In this document: positions 1-6,511 of the stretch, piece after piece
Position numbering within the stretch: the first letter of the stretch is position 1
How the letters are laid out: the number at the start of each line of letters is the position of its first letter
Assembly: GCA_947627815.1 (NCBI GenBank)
Contig: CANQXN010000007.1
Location: forward strand, 1-24,801
Length of the DNA stretch: 24,801 nt
DNA from: an uncultured Clostridia bacterium
GTDB taxonomy: Bacteria > Bacillota > Clostridia > Oscillospirales > CAG-272
Direction of reading: 5' to 3'
Notes under the pieces: generated by a model
What the model was told of the DNA's origin: nothing
Database searches by the model: none
What the model saw: the letters and a program-made list of their open reading frames with translations, nothing else
Made by a program: the position numbers and the translations under genes

Positions 1-544
1 CATGCGCCGCCAGCTGAAAGACGCTGTCCCCGGAGGTGTAGACGATGAGGTCGCCTGTCGCGATATGCTCTTTGCCGTAATCGCGGATCACATCGGTGCC
101 GGGATAGGCTTTGTTGCAAAGCACACCGCGCCCGGTCAGCTTTTTGAACGGCTCAATGATTTCGGGCGGAAAACCGTTGGGATAGAGGGGCATGGGCGTT
201 TCGGAAATCACCCCGGCGATCTCCCAATGGCCGATGGTGGTATCCTTCCCCGCCGAGCGCTCGGCGAGCCTGCCGTAGGAGGCGCAAAAGCCGGTGGGGC
301 TTGTCAGAGGATCGGTTCCCGACGCCCCGCCCTTGCCCGAAACGCCGACGGCATCACCTCCCCTGACGGGCGCTTTTACGCCGTCAATGGCAAAAAGCCC
401 CATGCGGGTCAGTGTCGGGCAGGAAAAATTCTCGTGGGCGGCAATGGCGCCGAGGGTATTCGACCCCTCGTCGTGAAAACGCCAAGCGTCCGGCATTTCG
501 CCGACGCCCATCGAGTCAAGGACAATCAGGAACACGCGTTTCAT
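1..544 (-). CDS. deoB: Phosphopentomutase DeoB, N-terminal part (cut by window edge)
   Basis: Interconverts deoxyribose/ribose 1-phosphate and 5-phosphate in the cytoplasm, linking nucleoside phosphorolysis to DeoC. The ATG at 544-542 opens a minus-strand frame that stays open for 181 codons to the window edge; the full protein is usually about 390 residues, so the 3' half is missing. The N-terminus reads MKRVFLIVLDSMGVGEMPDA, the alkaline-phosphatase-superfamily metal-binding start typical of DeoB. Further in are GHWEIAG and, at the edge, SGDSVFQLAAH, both family hallmarks. A GAGGAG Shine-Dalgarno lies just upstream, only 7 bases after the deoD stop, so it is probably translated from the same mRNA as deoC and deoD. 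No frameshift is seen. The call is secure although the protein is partial. Confidence 0.93.
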   Translation of the reverse strand, partial: MKRVFLIVLDSMGVGEMPDAWRFHDEGSNTLGAIAAHENFSCPTLTRMGLFAIDGVKAPVRGGDAVGVSGKGGASGTDPLTSPTGFCASYGRLAERSAGKDTTIGHWEIAGVISETPMPLYPNGFPPEIIEPFKKLTGRGVLCNKAYPGTDVIRDYGKEHIATGDLIVYTSGDSVFQLAAH

Positions 545-551
545 TTCAATT

Positions 552-1274
552 TCACTCCTCTGCTAAAGACAGGGCAATTTCGATCATATCGGTAAAGGAC
601 GCCTGCCGTTCTTCCGGCGTGGTATCCTCTTCGGGATGGGTGAAGCTGTCGCTCACCGTGCAGATGCAAAGCGCCTTTTTGCCGGCGCGGGCGGCGGTGG
701 CATAGAGCGCCGCCGACTCCATTTCCACCCCGAGAACCCCCATTTTCATCCAGGATTCGTGCGTGGGCGTATCGTTATAAAAGACATCGGAGGACAAAAT
801 GTTGCCCACCATGTAATGGACGCCTTTGGCTTCGGCAAGTTCCGCCGCCTTCTTCAAAAGATGAAAATCGGCGATGGGGCAGAAGGTGCCGGGCAGGTTG
901 TACTGCGCGTTAAAATTGCCGTTGGTGCAGGCGCCCTGCGTGAGGATCAGGTCGCGGATGTGCAGATCGTTGTGGAAGGAGCCGCAGGAGCCGATGCGAA
1001 TGATCGTCTTTACATCATAGAAATTGTAGAGTTCATACGAATAAATGCCGATGGAGGGCTGTCCCATGCCGGACGCCATGACGGTGACTCTCTTCCCCTG
1101 CCATGTGCCGGTGTAGCCCTGGACGCCCCGGACATTGTTCACAAGCACCGGATGCTCCAAATAGGTTTCAGCGATAAATTGGGAACGCAAGGGGTCGCCG
1201 GGCATAAGGACGGTGGAAGCGATGCTGCCGTAAGCCGCCTCGATGTGCGGGGTGGGGGTGTTCTGTGCGCTCAT
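552..1274 (-). CDS. deoD: Purine-nucleoside phosphorylase, DeoD type
   Basis: Cleaves purine (deoxy)nucleosides with phosphate to base plus (deoxy)ribose 1-phosphate, the substrate of DeoB. It has 240 residues, the normal length of the hexameric DeoD class. Visible signatures are the phosphate-binding MPGDPLR at residues 24-30, RIGSCGS at 93-99, GVEMES at 182-187 (ribose and base contacts) and the catalytic Asp209 in VSDSF. The ATG at 1274 is preceded by a clear AGGAGG. It is the middle gene of deoC-deoD-deoB. The 96-base gap to deoC is AT-rich and holds no convincing terminator. Codon use matches its neighbours. Confidence 0.95.
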   Translation of the reverse strand: MSAQNTPTPHIEAAYGSIASTVLMPGDPLRSQFIAETYLEHPVLVNNVRGVQGYTGTWQGKRVTVMASGMGQPSIGIYSYELYNFYDVKTIIRIGSCGSFHNDLHIRDLILTQGACTNGNFNAQYNLPGTFCPIADFHLLKKAAELAEAKGVHYMVGNILSSDVFYNDTPTHESWMKMGVLGVEMESAALYATAARAGKKALCICTVSDSFTHPEEDTTPEERQASFTDMIEIALSLAEE

Positions 1275-1370
1275 AGGGTATTCCTCCTAAAATAAATAAA
1301 TATAGTAAAAATATATTTTTTCACAAATTTATGCAAGACGCGGGAATGACCGCCTCGGAAAAAGCCGCGT

Positions 1371-2027
1371 TTACTTCTCCTGCTCTTTGACGATCTTGAC
1401 GATGCGGGAGGTGCCGAGGCGCTCGGCGCCCAGCGCGATGAAATCCTCGGCGTCGGCAAGCGAAGCGATGCCGCCAGCGGCCTTCATCCGCACCTTCGGC
1501 CCGATATGGGCGGCGAAGAGCGCGATATCTTCCTTGGTCGCGCCGGCTTTGGAGAAGCCGGTGGAAGTTTTGATGAAATCGGCGCCGGCGCGCGTCACGA
1601 TTTCGCACATTTTAATTTTTTCCTCTTCGGTGAGCAGGCAGGTCTCGATGATCACCTTGAGAATCTTGTCCTGACAGATCTTTTTGAGCAAGACGATCTC
1701 GTTTTCCACAAAATCGTAATTTTTGGCCTTGAGTTCCCCGATGTTGATGACCATGTCGATTTCGTCGGCGCCGTCGTTCAAAGCGGCCTGCGTCTCAAAC
1801 TGCTTGACGGCGGTGGTGTTGTAGCCGTTGGGAAAGCCGATCACCGTGCAGACAGCCAGCCTGTCGCCGACATAGGCTTTTGCTTTTTTGACAAAATGCG
1901 GGGGGATGCACACCGAGGCAACGCCGTACTTCATGCCGTCGTCACAAAGCGCTTTGATGTCCTCCCAAGTCGCGGTCTGGGAAAGCTGGGTATGGTCGCA
2001 TTTTGATAAAATGGTCGAGATGTCCAT
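1371..2027 (-). CDS. deoC: Deoxyribose-phosphate aldolase
   Basis: Class I aldolase that splits 2-deoxyribose 5-phosphate into glyceraldehyde 3-phosphate and acetaldehyde, the last step of deoxynucleoside catabolism. It has 218 residues, the usual length of the short bacterial form. The Schiff-base lysine is visible as Lys153 in FIKTSTGF, with a second active-site lysine at Lys182 in RMKAAGGI and the conserved Asp91 in DMVINIG. The ATG at 2027 follows an AGAGGAAG ribosome binding site. It is the first gene of the deo operon and has a promoter at 2129-2157. The leader of about 95 nt has a small GTCG/CGAC hairpin but no riboswitch I recognise. Confidence 0.95.
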   Translation of the reverse strand: MDISTILSKCDHTQLSQTATWEDIKALCDDGMKYGVASVCIPPHFVKKAKAYVGDRLAVCTVIGFPNGYNTTAVKQFETQAALNDGADEIDMVINIGELKAKNYDFVENEIVLLKKICQDKILKVIIETCLLTEEEKIKMCEIVTRAGADFIKTSTGFSKAGATKEDIALFAAHIGPKVRMKAAGGIASLADAEDFIALGAERLGTSRIVKIVKEQEK

Positions 2028-2128
2028 GCGTTCTTCCTCTTTCTTTTCTCATTCTCTGTCGTTTTTTTCGACTTTTTTGCAAAAGCCGACACGCGAGGCC
2101 TGTTTTTTTGGCAAAACCCGCCCTCTCT

Positions 2129-2157
2129 ATTGTAAAAAAAAACCGGCAAAAAGTCAA
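2129..2157 (-). promoter_or_regulatory. SigA-type promoter of the deo operon
   Basis: Read on the minus strand, TTGACT (2157-2152) and TACAAT (2134-2129) are separated by exactly 17 bases. Transcription would start near 2122, about 95 bases before deoC. It diverges from the retron-like promoter about 70 bp away, so a regulator bound between them could affect both. Confidence 0.75.
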
Positions 2158-2227
2158 GACCCCCGGGACAAGTTTACCGTAGTCACAAAAAAATTTATCA
2201 TTTCGCGGCAATCTTTGCAAGTTTTCC

Positions 2228-2256
2228 TTGACAGGCGGGGGGCGCCGTGGTATAAT
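2228..2256 (+). promoter_or_regulatory. Consensus SigA promoter for the reverse transcriptase unit
   Basis: TTGACA (2228-2233) and TATAAT (2251-2256) match consensus at all 12 positions and have a 17-bp spacer. This is the best promoter in the window. Expected start is near 2263, giving a leader of about 260 nt before the reverse transcriptase. Strong constitutive transcription of a long structured leader is what a retron non-coding RNA would need. Confidence 0.88.
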
Positions 2257-2262
2257 GGCGGC

Positions 2263-2522
2263 ATAAAGCAACCGGCGGAAGAGCCGAAAACGATGATAAA
2301 AACAATAGTACCATTTCCTCTGGTTTTGCGATGTTTTCCATGGCGCCAAAGGAAGTCTGCGGCGAGTCGCCGCAGGCACGGCAAATTCCCTGTCTCATTC
2401 GCTTGCGCTCAAGGCGAGAATGCTCGCCGTAGCCACCGCCTTCGGCGGTTAAAATACACTTCGTGTATTATTCTACGGCTTCGCGTTTCGCCATACAAAA
2501 ACCGTATTGTTTGTGAGGAACT
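2263..2522 (+). ncRNA. Structured leader RNA, candidate retron msr-msd
   Basis: There is no plausible gene in this stretch, but it is dense with inverted repeats. Hairpins: CGGC/GCCG at 2273-2286; CTGCGGC/GCCGCAG at 2357-2375; ACCGCC-TTC-GGCGGT at 2435-2449; AATACAC-TTC-GTGTATT at 2453-2469. The last two sit inside a stem of GCCGTAG (2426-2432) with CTACGGC (2473-2479). That stem is continued outward by 2413-2423 pairing with 2483-2492 (10 pairs, two of them G-U, one bulge). The ends may be joined by collinear complementarity of 2288-2307 with 2505-2532. An msr-like 5' part followed by a long branched hairpin next to a retron-type RT is the known layout of msr-msd. The boundaries, the branching guanosine and production of msDNA are inference. 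Confidence 0.6.
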
Positions 2523-3470
2523 ATGATCGTTTACCGTGAACTATCCACGGTGGAAAAAGATTTGGGTCTTTCCGCCGGGTTGCTTTATGCCGTATCCAAT
2601 CACCGCGACGCCCACTATCGCAAGGCGGCTTTGCCCAAAAAGGACGGCGGCGTGCGGGAGCTTTTGGTGCCTGACCCGATCCTTGCGCTGATTCAGCGGC
2701 GGATTCTCGCGGTTCTGCTCCAGCCCCTGCCGGTTTCGCCCTATGCCACCGCCTACCGCCCCGGACATTCGCTGCTTGCCGGCGCCCGCCCGCACTGCGG
2801 CGCGCCGCTGGTCTTGAAACTCGACATCCGCCATTTTTTTGACAGTATATTATATAAGGATGTAAAAGACGCGGCCTTCCCCGCCGAGCGCTACGCCGAG
2901 CCGCTGCGGATTCTTCTGTCCTTACTCTGTTACGGCAAGGACAGCCTGCCCCAAGGGGCGCCCACCTCGCCCGCCATCTCCAATTTGGTGATGCGGGAAC
3001 CCGATCGCCTGATCGGCGCTTTTGCCGAGGCGCGGTCGATTCGCTATACCCGTTATTGCGACGATATGACATTTTCGGGCGATTTTGACCCCGACGAAGT
3101 GATTGCTTTTGTCAAAGACACTTTAGCGGCGCGCGGCTTTTTCCTCAATGAGAAGAAAACCCGCTGTCAGTACGCGCAAAAGCGCCAGACCGTCACCGGC
3201 CTTGTGGTCAATTCTGCCCCCGCCCTCCCCGTGGAGACCCGCCGCGCCCTGCGGCAAGAGCTGTATTATTGCAAAAAATTCGGCATCGCGGGGCATCTTG
3301 CCCGCTTGTCAGAAGAAAACCGCCCCCGCCTTGATAAAAAAGGCGAACCCCTGACGCCGGCGGCCTACCGCCTTTCGCTTTTGGGTCGGGTGAATTACGC
3401 CCTTACCCTGCGCCCGCATGACGCCTCTCTTTGTGAGGCGCACGGCTGGTTATTGTCACAAAAAGTGTAA
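2523..3470 (+). CDS. Retron-type reverse transcriptase
   Basis: RNA-directed DNA polymerase of 315 residues, the usual size of a stand-alone retron RT. Visible motifs in order: LPKKDGGVREL at 38-47; a GHS element at 81-83; catalytic Asp101 in LKLDIRHFFDSI; LPQGAPTSPAISN at 142-154, which is the retron form rather than the group II intron QGG or DGR QG-SQ forms; YCDD at 178-181 with the two catalytic aspartates; LNEKKTR at 208-214; and VTGLVVN at 224-230, a retron hallmark. The rest is a thumb-like region with no fused effector domain. Start: ATG 2523, 4 bases after GAGG; a hairpin (2533-2538 with 2546-2551) lies just inside the gene. YCDD replaces the commoner YADD. It has its own promoter, structured leader and terminator. 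The neighbours are housekeeping genes, so any effector is distant or absent. Confidence 0.9.
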   Translation: MIVYRELSTVEKDLGLSAGLLYAVSNHRDAHYRKAALPKKDGGVRELLVPDPILALIQRRILAVLLQPLPVSPYATAYRPGHSLLAGARPHCGAPLVLKLDIRHFFDSILYKDVKDAAFPAERYAEPLRILLSLLCYGKDSLPQGAPTSPAISNLVMREPDRLIGAFAEARSIRYTRYCDDMTFSGDFDPDEVIAFVKDTLAARGFFLNEKKTRCQYAQKRQTVTGLVVNSAPALPVETRRALRQELYYCKKFGIAGHLARLSEENRPRLDKKGEPLTPAAYRLSLLGRVNYALTLRPHDASLCEAHGWLLSQKV

Positions 3471-3500
3471 TTTTTCCTTTATAAATAATATTATCTAACG

Positions 3501-3544
3501 CAACAAGCAGAGCAAGACAAATGTCTTGCTCTGCTTGTTGTTTT
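3501..3544 (+). terminator. Rho-independent terminator after the reverse transcriptase
   Basis: Arms 3501-3518 and 3523-3540 form a perfect 18-bp stem closed by an AAAT loop and followed by TTTT. It lies 30 bases after the RT stop. It also separates the RT from the convergent methionine sulfoxide reductase gene. Confidence 0.88.
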
Positions 3545-3574
3545 CTGTGTCCGACCAAAAGGCGCGTTGGCGCT

Positions 3575-4039
3575 TCAGGCTTGCCAGAGCGGAGCCAATT
3601 CCCTTTCTAACACCGCCGCCACAAGGCCAAGCCCCACGGCGTCCTCTTCCCCAAAGCGCGCAAGGCGTGGGCTGTCGATGTCAAGCACCGCCACCACCCG
3701 GCCGTTTGCGTGCAAAGGCAGGACGATTTCCGAGCGCGAGGCGCCGTCGCAGGGGATGTGACCGGGGAAGGCATCGACATCCGGCACAAGCTGAAGGCGA
3801 TCGGCCGCCACGGCGGTGCCGCAAACGCCCTTCCCTACCGCAATTTCGATGCAGGCCGGGCGCCCCTGAAAGGGGCCGAGGACGAGTTTTCCCTCTTCCA
3901 TGAGATAAAAGCCCGCCCAGTTTAAGTCGTCCATCGCGTGAAAAATCAGCGCCGAGGCATTGGAGAGATTTGCCACGAGGTGCGGCACACCGCTGATCAT
4001 GGCGGCGAGATCTTCGGCAAGTTCTTGATAGTTTGTCAT
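3575..4039 (-). CDS. msrC: Free methionine-(R)-sulfoxide reductase (GAF domain)
   Basis: Reduces free L-methionine-(R)-sulfoxide in the cytoplasm using a thioredoxin-type donor. It has 154 residues made of a single GAF domain. NWAGFYL at 40-46, LGPFQG at 54-59, GKGVCGTA at 69-76 and FPGHIPCD at 91-98 are the family blocks. The three redox cysteines are present as Cys63, Cys73 and Cys97; their spacing of 10 and 24 is the same as that of Cys84, Cys94 and Cys118 in the E. coli enzyme. It has its own promoter at 4203-4231 and a leader of about 155 nt, and is convergent with the reverse transcriptase. I see no functional link to the retron. The symbol msrC is used for this family; yebR is a synonym. 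Confidence 0.92.
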   Translation of the reverse strand: MTNYQELAEDLAAMISGVPHLVANLSNASALIFHAMDDLNWAGFYLMEEGKLVLGPFQGRPACIEIAVGKGVCGTAVAADRLQLVPDVDAFPGHIPCDGASRSEIVLPLHANGRVVAVLDIDSPRLARFGEEDAVGLGLVAAVLERELAPLWQA

Positions 4040-4133
4040 ATCTTTTCCTTTTTTTCTTTTCTCTTGATAGGATAATAACAGATTTTGATACCGCGCTCAA
4101 GGTGCTCTTGCGGAGGCAGGCGTTCCTTGCGCG

Positions 4134-4190
4134 CAAGCGCCTTGAGACCAAGCGCGTCTGGGTAACAAGCGTGCCTTGAGAACAAGCGCG
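4134..4190. repeat. Two direct repeats in the msrC leader
   Basis: Near-identical copies of CAAGCG(TG)CCTTGAGAMCAAGCGCG lie at 4134-4156 and 4167-4190, about 33 bp apart, within the transcribed leader of msrC. The second copy has a 2-base insertion and one substitution. The role is unknown. Confidence 0.55.
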
Positions 4191-4202
4191 CCTCTTTCCC
4201 TC

Positions 4203-4231
4203 ATTATACCGCGTTTTCTCCTCTTTTGCAA
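4203..4231 (-). promoter_or_regulatory. SigA-type promoter of msrC
   Basis: On the minus strand, TTGCAA (4231-4226) and TATAAT (4208-4203) are 17 bases apart. Transcription would begin near 4196, about 155 bases ahead of the msrC start. Confidence 0.65.
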
Positions 4232-4507
4232 GGGACTTTTGCAAAAGCAATTACGGGCGAATTTTGTTAAAATTTTAACAAAAACTTTTTTTGCCGGTTC
4301 GGGGCGATTTGCGCTTTTTCGTCATTTCCCTGTGTTATCATAAGGACAAGCATATTTCCCGACAGAAAGAGCGGTTTTACCCTTTCTTTTTGTCGCAAGC
4401 GCTTTTTGCCCCTTCGGACAAGCCCGAAAAGGGTTGCCTGACAAGGTAAAACGCCCTTCCCCGCCCTCTTACACCCCACCGATCCCACAAAGAAAAGGAG
4501 ACAAGCC
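4232..4507. other. Intergenic region upstream of the noc-like gene
   Basis: No gene is seen. The main element is the 22-bp palindrome listed separately. There is also an imperfect stem CCCTTCGG / CCGAAAAGGG near 4412-4436 with no following T-run. I could not find a convincing -35/-10 pair for the noc-like gene, whose promoter may lie in this stretch. No DnaA-box cluster was recognised. Confidence 0.4.
4262..4283. repeat. Perfect 22-bp palindrome
   Basis: TTTTGTTAAAA (4262-4272) is followed directly by its exact reverse complement (4273-4283). With no loop bases it is better explained as a site for a dimeric DNA-binding protein than as an RNA hairpin. It lies between the msrC promoter and the noc-like gene. 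Confidence 0.7.
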
Positions 4508-5425
4508 ATGTTTAAAGCCAAAATCAATGACCGAAAATTCACAAGGAAAAACGAACAAGAGCCGAACAAAGAAAACAACCGCGTCGTTCTCTTGCCTGTG
4601 GACGCCATCTGTCCCAATCCCGCCCAACCCCGCCGCGATTTTGACGAGGTCGCCATTGTCAACTTAGCCGACAGCATCCGTCAGCACGGCCTTTTACAGC
4701 CGATTACCGTCCGCCGCGCGTTTGACAGCCCCCATTTGCAGGAAAACAAGCCGTCCGACGCCTCGGAAGAAAGCGCAAAGGAAGAACCGCCCTTCTGGCA
4801 GGAGGAAGCGCCCCGCTATCATCTCATCGCCGGCGAACGGCGCCTGCGCGCCTTCCGGATGCTCGGCAAAAAGGAAATTCCCGCGATTGTGGTTGAAACC
4901 ACTTCCCTGCAATCCGCCGAACTTGCCATCATCGAAAACATTATGCGCAAAGACCTCAATATGTTTGAGTACGCGCTGGCGCTTTCAACGCTCATCGACA
5001 AATACGAGATCACGCAGGAAGAACTCGCCGAAAAAATGTCGACAAGCCAATCGAACATCGCCAACAAATTGCGTCTTTTGCGTTTTGCCCCCGAAGAACA
5101 GCAATTTCTCCTGCGCGGCGGGCTGTCCGAACGCCACGCGCGGGCGCTTTTGCGCATTGCCGACCCCGCCGCCCGCCAATCCGCTGCTTCTTTTGTCGTC
5201 AATCACGCGCTCAATGTCAAACAGACCGAACAGTACATCGATAAACTCTTAATGCCCGAAGAAAAGTCGACCGAAGACCCCGCCAAAAAGATCAGCTCTT
5301 TTTGCGACGCTTTGGTGCGCTCGCTTGCCAGCATCAACAAAACCGGCATTCCCGCCCGTTCCACGCGTTTTGAGACCGATTCGGAAATTAAAATCGTGAT
5401 TAACATCCCCAAAATCGCCTCCTGA
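4508..5425 (+). CDS. noc: ParB/Noc-family nucleoid occlusion-like protein
   Basis: A DNA-bound CTPase clamp of the ParB/Noc family that would spread from its sites near the origin and keep division off the nucleoid. It has 305 residues. The blocks are in ParB order: QPRRDFD at 40-46; GERRLRA at 109-115 (CTP binding); ENIMRKDLN at 143-151; a helix-turn-helix at about 168-190; and a C-terminal dimerisation region. A basic N-terminal stretch of about 15 residues could correspond to the Noc membrane-targeting segment. An acidic insert of about 25 residues (74-100) before GERR is unusual. Its place directly upstream of parA-parB is the classic noc position, which separates it from the true ParB at 6512. 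It could also be a second ParB. Start ATG 4508 has an AAGGAG ribosome binding site. Confidence 0.8.
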   Translation: MFKAKINDRKFTRKNEQEPNKENNRVVLLPVDAICPNPAQPRRDFDEVAIVNLADSIRQHGLLQPITVRRAFDSPHLQENKPSDASEESAKEEPPFWQEEAPRYHLIAGERRLRAFRMLGKKEIPAIVVETTSLQSAELAIIENIMRKDLNMFEYALALSTLIDKYEITQEELAEKMSTSQSNIANKLRLLRFAPEEQQFLLRGGLSERHARALLRIADPAARQSAASFVVNHALNVKQTEQYIDKLLMPEEKSTEDPAKKISSFCDALVRSLASINKTGIPARSTRFETDSEIKIVINIPKIAS

Positions 5426-5450
5426 CACTTCTTCTATCTTCGGAACTTCG

Positions 5451-5488
5451 CCGCCTCTTTTGCAAACGCAAAGGAGGCGGTCTTGTTT
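5451..5488 (+). terminator. Probable terminator after the noc-like gene
   Basis: Arms 5451-5463 and 5468-5480 form a 13-bp stem with one G-U pair and an AAAC loop. It is followed by TCTTGTTT, an imperfect U-tract. Confidence 0.65.
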
Positions 5489-5500
5489 GCAAGTGCAAAT

Positions 5501-5516
5501 TGTTTCATGTGAAACA
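5501..5516. promoter_or_regulatory. parS-like site 1
   Basis: TGTTTCATGTGAAACA differs from the B. subtilis parS core TGTTTCACGTGAAACA at one central base. It is the first of three such sites between the noc-like gene and parA and a likely ParB loading site. Confidence 0.88.
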
Positions 5517-5546
5517 TTCCGCAAGGAGCAAGCCGAGCCAACCGAT

Positions 5547-5562
5547 TGTTTCACATGAAACA
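5547..5562. promoter_or_regulatory. parS-like site 2
   Basis: TGTTTCACATGAAACA is the exact reverse complement of sites 1 and 3. It lies 46 bp from the first copy and 43 bp from the third (start to start). Confidence 0.88.
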
Positions 5563-5589
5563 TTATTGGTTTGGCAAAAAAGGTAAAAA

Positions 5590-5605
5590 TGTTTCATGTG
5601 AAACA
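5590..5605. promoter_or_regulatory. parS-like site 3
   Basis: TGTTTCATGTGAAACA, identical to site 1, about 33 bp upstream of the parA -35 box. ParB bound here could affect parA transcription. Confidence 0.88.
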
Positions 5606-5637
5606 AAATAAAATCTCGGCGCAGGCGGGAAAACCTA

Positions 5638-5666
5638 TTGACGGAAGAAAACGATTGTGATACAAT
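5638..5666 (+). promoter_or_regulatory. SigA-type promoter of parA-parB
   Basis: TTGACG (5638-5643) and TACAAT (5661-5666) are 17 bp apart and 50 bp upstream of parA. They lie just downstream of the parS cluster. Confidence 0.78.
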
Positions 5667-5716
5667 AAGGAAAAGACAGGCCCCGGATCGGGCAAAACCG
5701 AAACAGGAGGGATTTT

Positions 5717-6475
5717 ATGGGAAAAATCATCGCATTTTCCAACCAAAAAGGCGGGATTGGTAAGACGACTTGTGCCGTCAACATCGCCGCCTGCGTGGCT
5801 TATATGGGAAAAAGGGTGCTGCTTTGCGACATGGACCCGCAGGGAAATGCCACAAGCGGCGTGGGAATCTCGAAAAAGACCGAAAATACCGTCTATGAAG
5901 CGCTGATCGGGCGTATCCAACCGGGCGAAGCGGTGATAGAAACCGCCTACCAAAACCTCTACTGCATTCCGTCGACCATCACGCTCGCCGGCGCGGAGTT
6001 TGAATTTGTCGACATCGAGCGGAGGGAATACCGCCTCAAACAAGTGCTTGACGAGATCAAGGATCAGTTTGATTATATTTTTGTCGACTGTCCGCCTTCT
6101 TTGGGCATACTGACTTTGAACGCACTCACCGCCGCCGACGGCGTCATTGTGCCAATGACATGCGAATATTACGCGCTCGAAGGGCTTTCACAGCTGATGA
6201 TTTCGATCCGGCAGACCAAAAAATTCTACAATCCCGACTTAGAGATCACCGGCATTCTCATCACAATGTACGACAAACGCTTAAATCTCACGCGTCAGGT
6301 GCTCGAACAGCTCGAACGCTATTACGGCGACAAGATTTTCAAAACAAAAGTCGTCCGCAATGTCCGCCTCACCGAGGCGCCCAGCCACGGAATGCCGATC
6401 ATTTATTATGACGCCCACTCCAAAGGCGCGGAACTTTACAGCGATCTTGCCAAAGAGCTGATCAAACGCACATAA
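5717..6475 (+). CDS. parA: Chromosome partitioning ATPase ParA (Soj)
   Basis: Walker-type ATPase that binds DNA non-specifically as an ATP dimer and is stimulated by ParB, moving the origin region apart. It has 252 residues, the usual length of Soj. The deviant Walker A motif KGGIGKTT is at 11-18 with signature Lys11 and catalytic Lys16. The A' motif DMDPQGN is at 39-45 and the Walker B region reads FVDCPPSLG near residues 123-131. ATG 5717 follows AGGAGG. The gene is driven by the promoter at 5638 and followed after 36 bases by parB, almost certainly in one operon. No anomalies are seen. Confidence 0.95.
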   Translation: MGKIIAFSNQKGGIGKTTCAVNIAACVAYMGKRVLLCDMDPQGNATSGVGISKKTENTVYEALIGRIQPGEAVIETAYQNLYCIPSTITLAGAEFEFVDIERREYRLKQVLDEIKDQFDYIFVDCPPSLGILTLNALTAADGVIVPMTCEYYALEGLSQLMISIRQTKKFYNPDLEITGILITMYDKRLNLTRQVLEQLERYYGDKIFKTKVVRNVRLTEAPSHGMPIIYYDAHSKGAELYSDLAKELIKRT

Positions 6476-6511
6476 AAGCCCGGAATTTACGCCGGTGAAA
6501 GGAGAAAAAAC

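Noticed and set aside
2154..2384. Short minus-strand frames across the RT leader
   Set aside because: No ribosome binding site and no family resemblance; they cross promoters and hairpins. The stretch is better explained as structured RNA.
2523..3470. RT as part of a diversity-generating retroelement or group II intron
   Set aside because: The QGAPTSP and VTG motifs are retron-type, and there is no variable repeat or template, no maturase or HNH domain and no intron domain V structure.
5249..5563. Minus-strand frame starting MFHVKQ
   Set aside because: Its start is simply the translation of a parS site and it is antisense to the noc-like gene.
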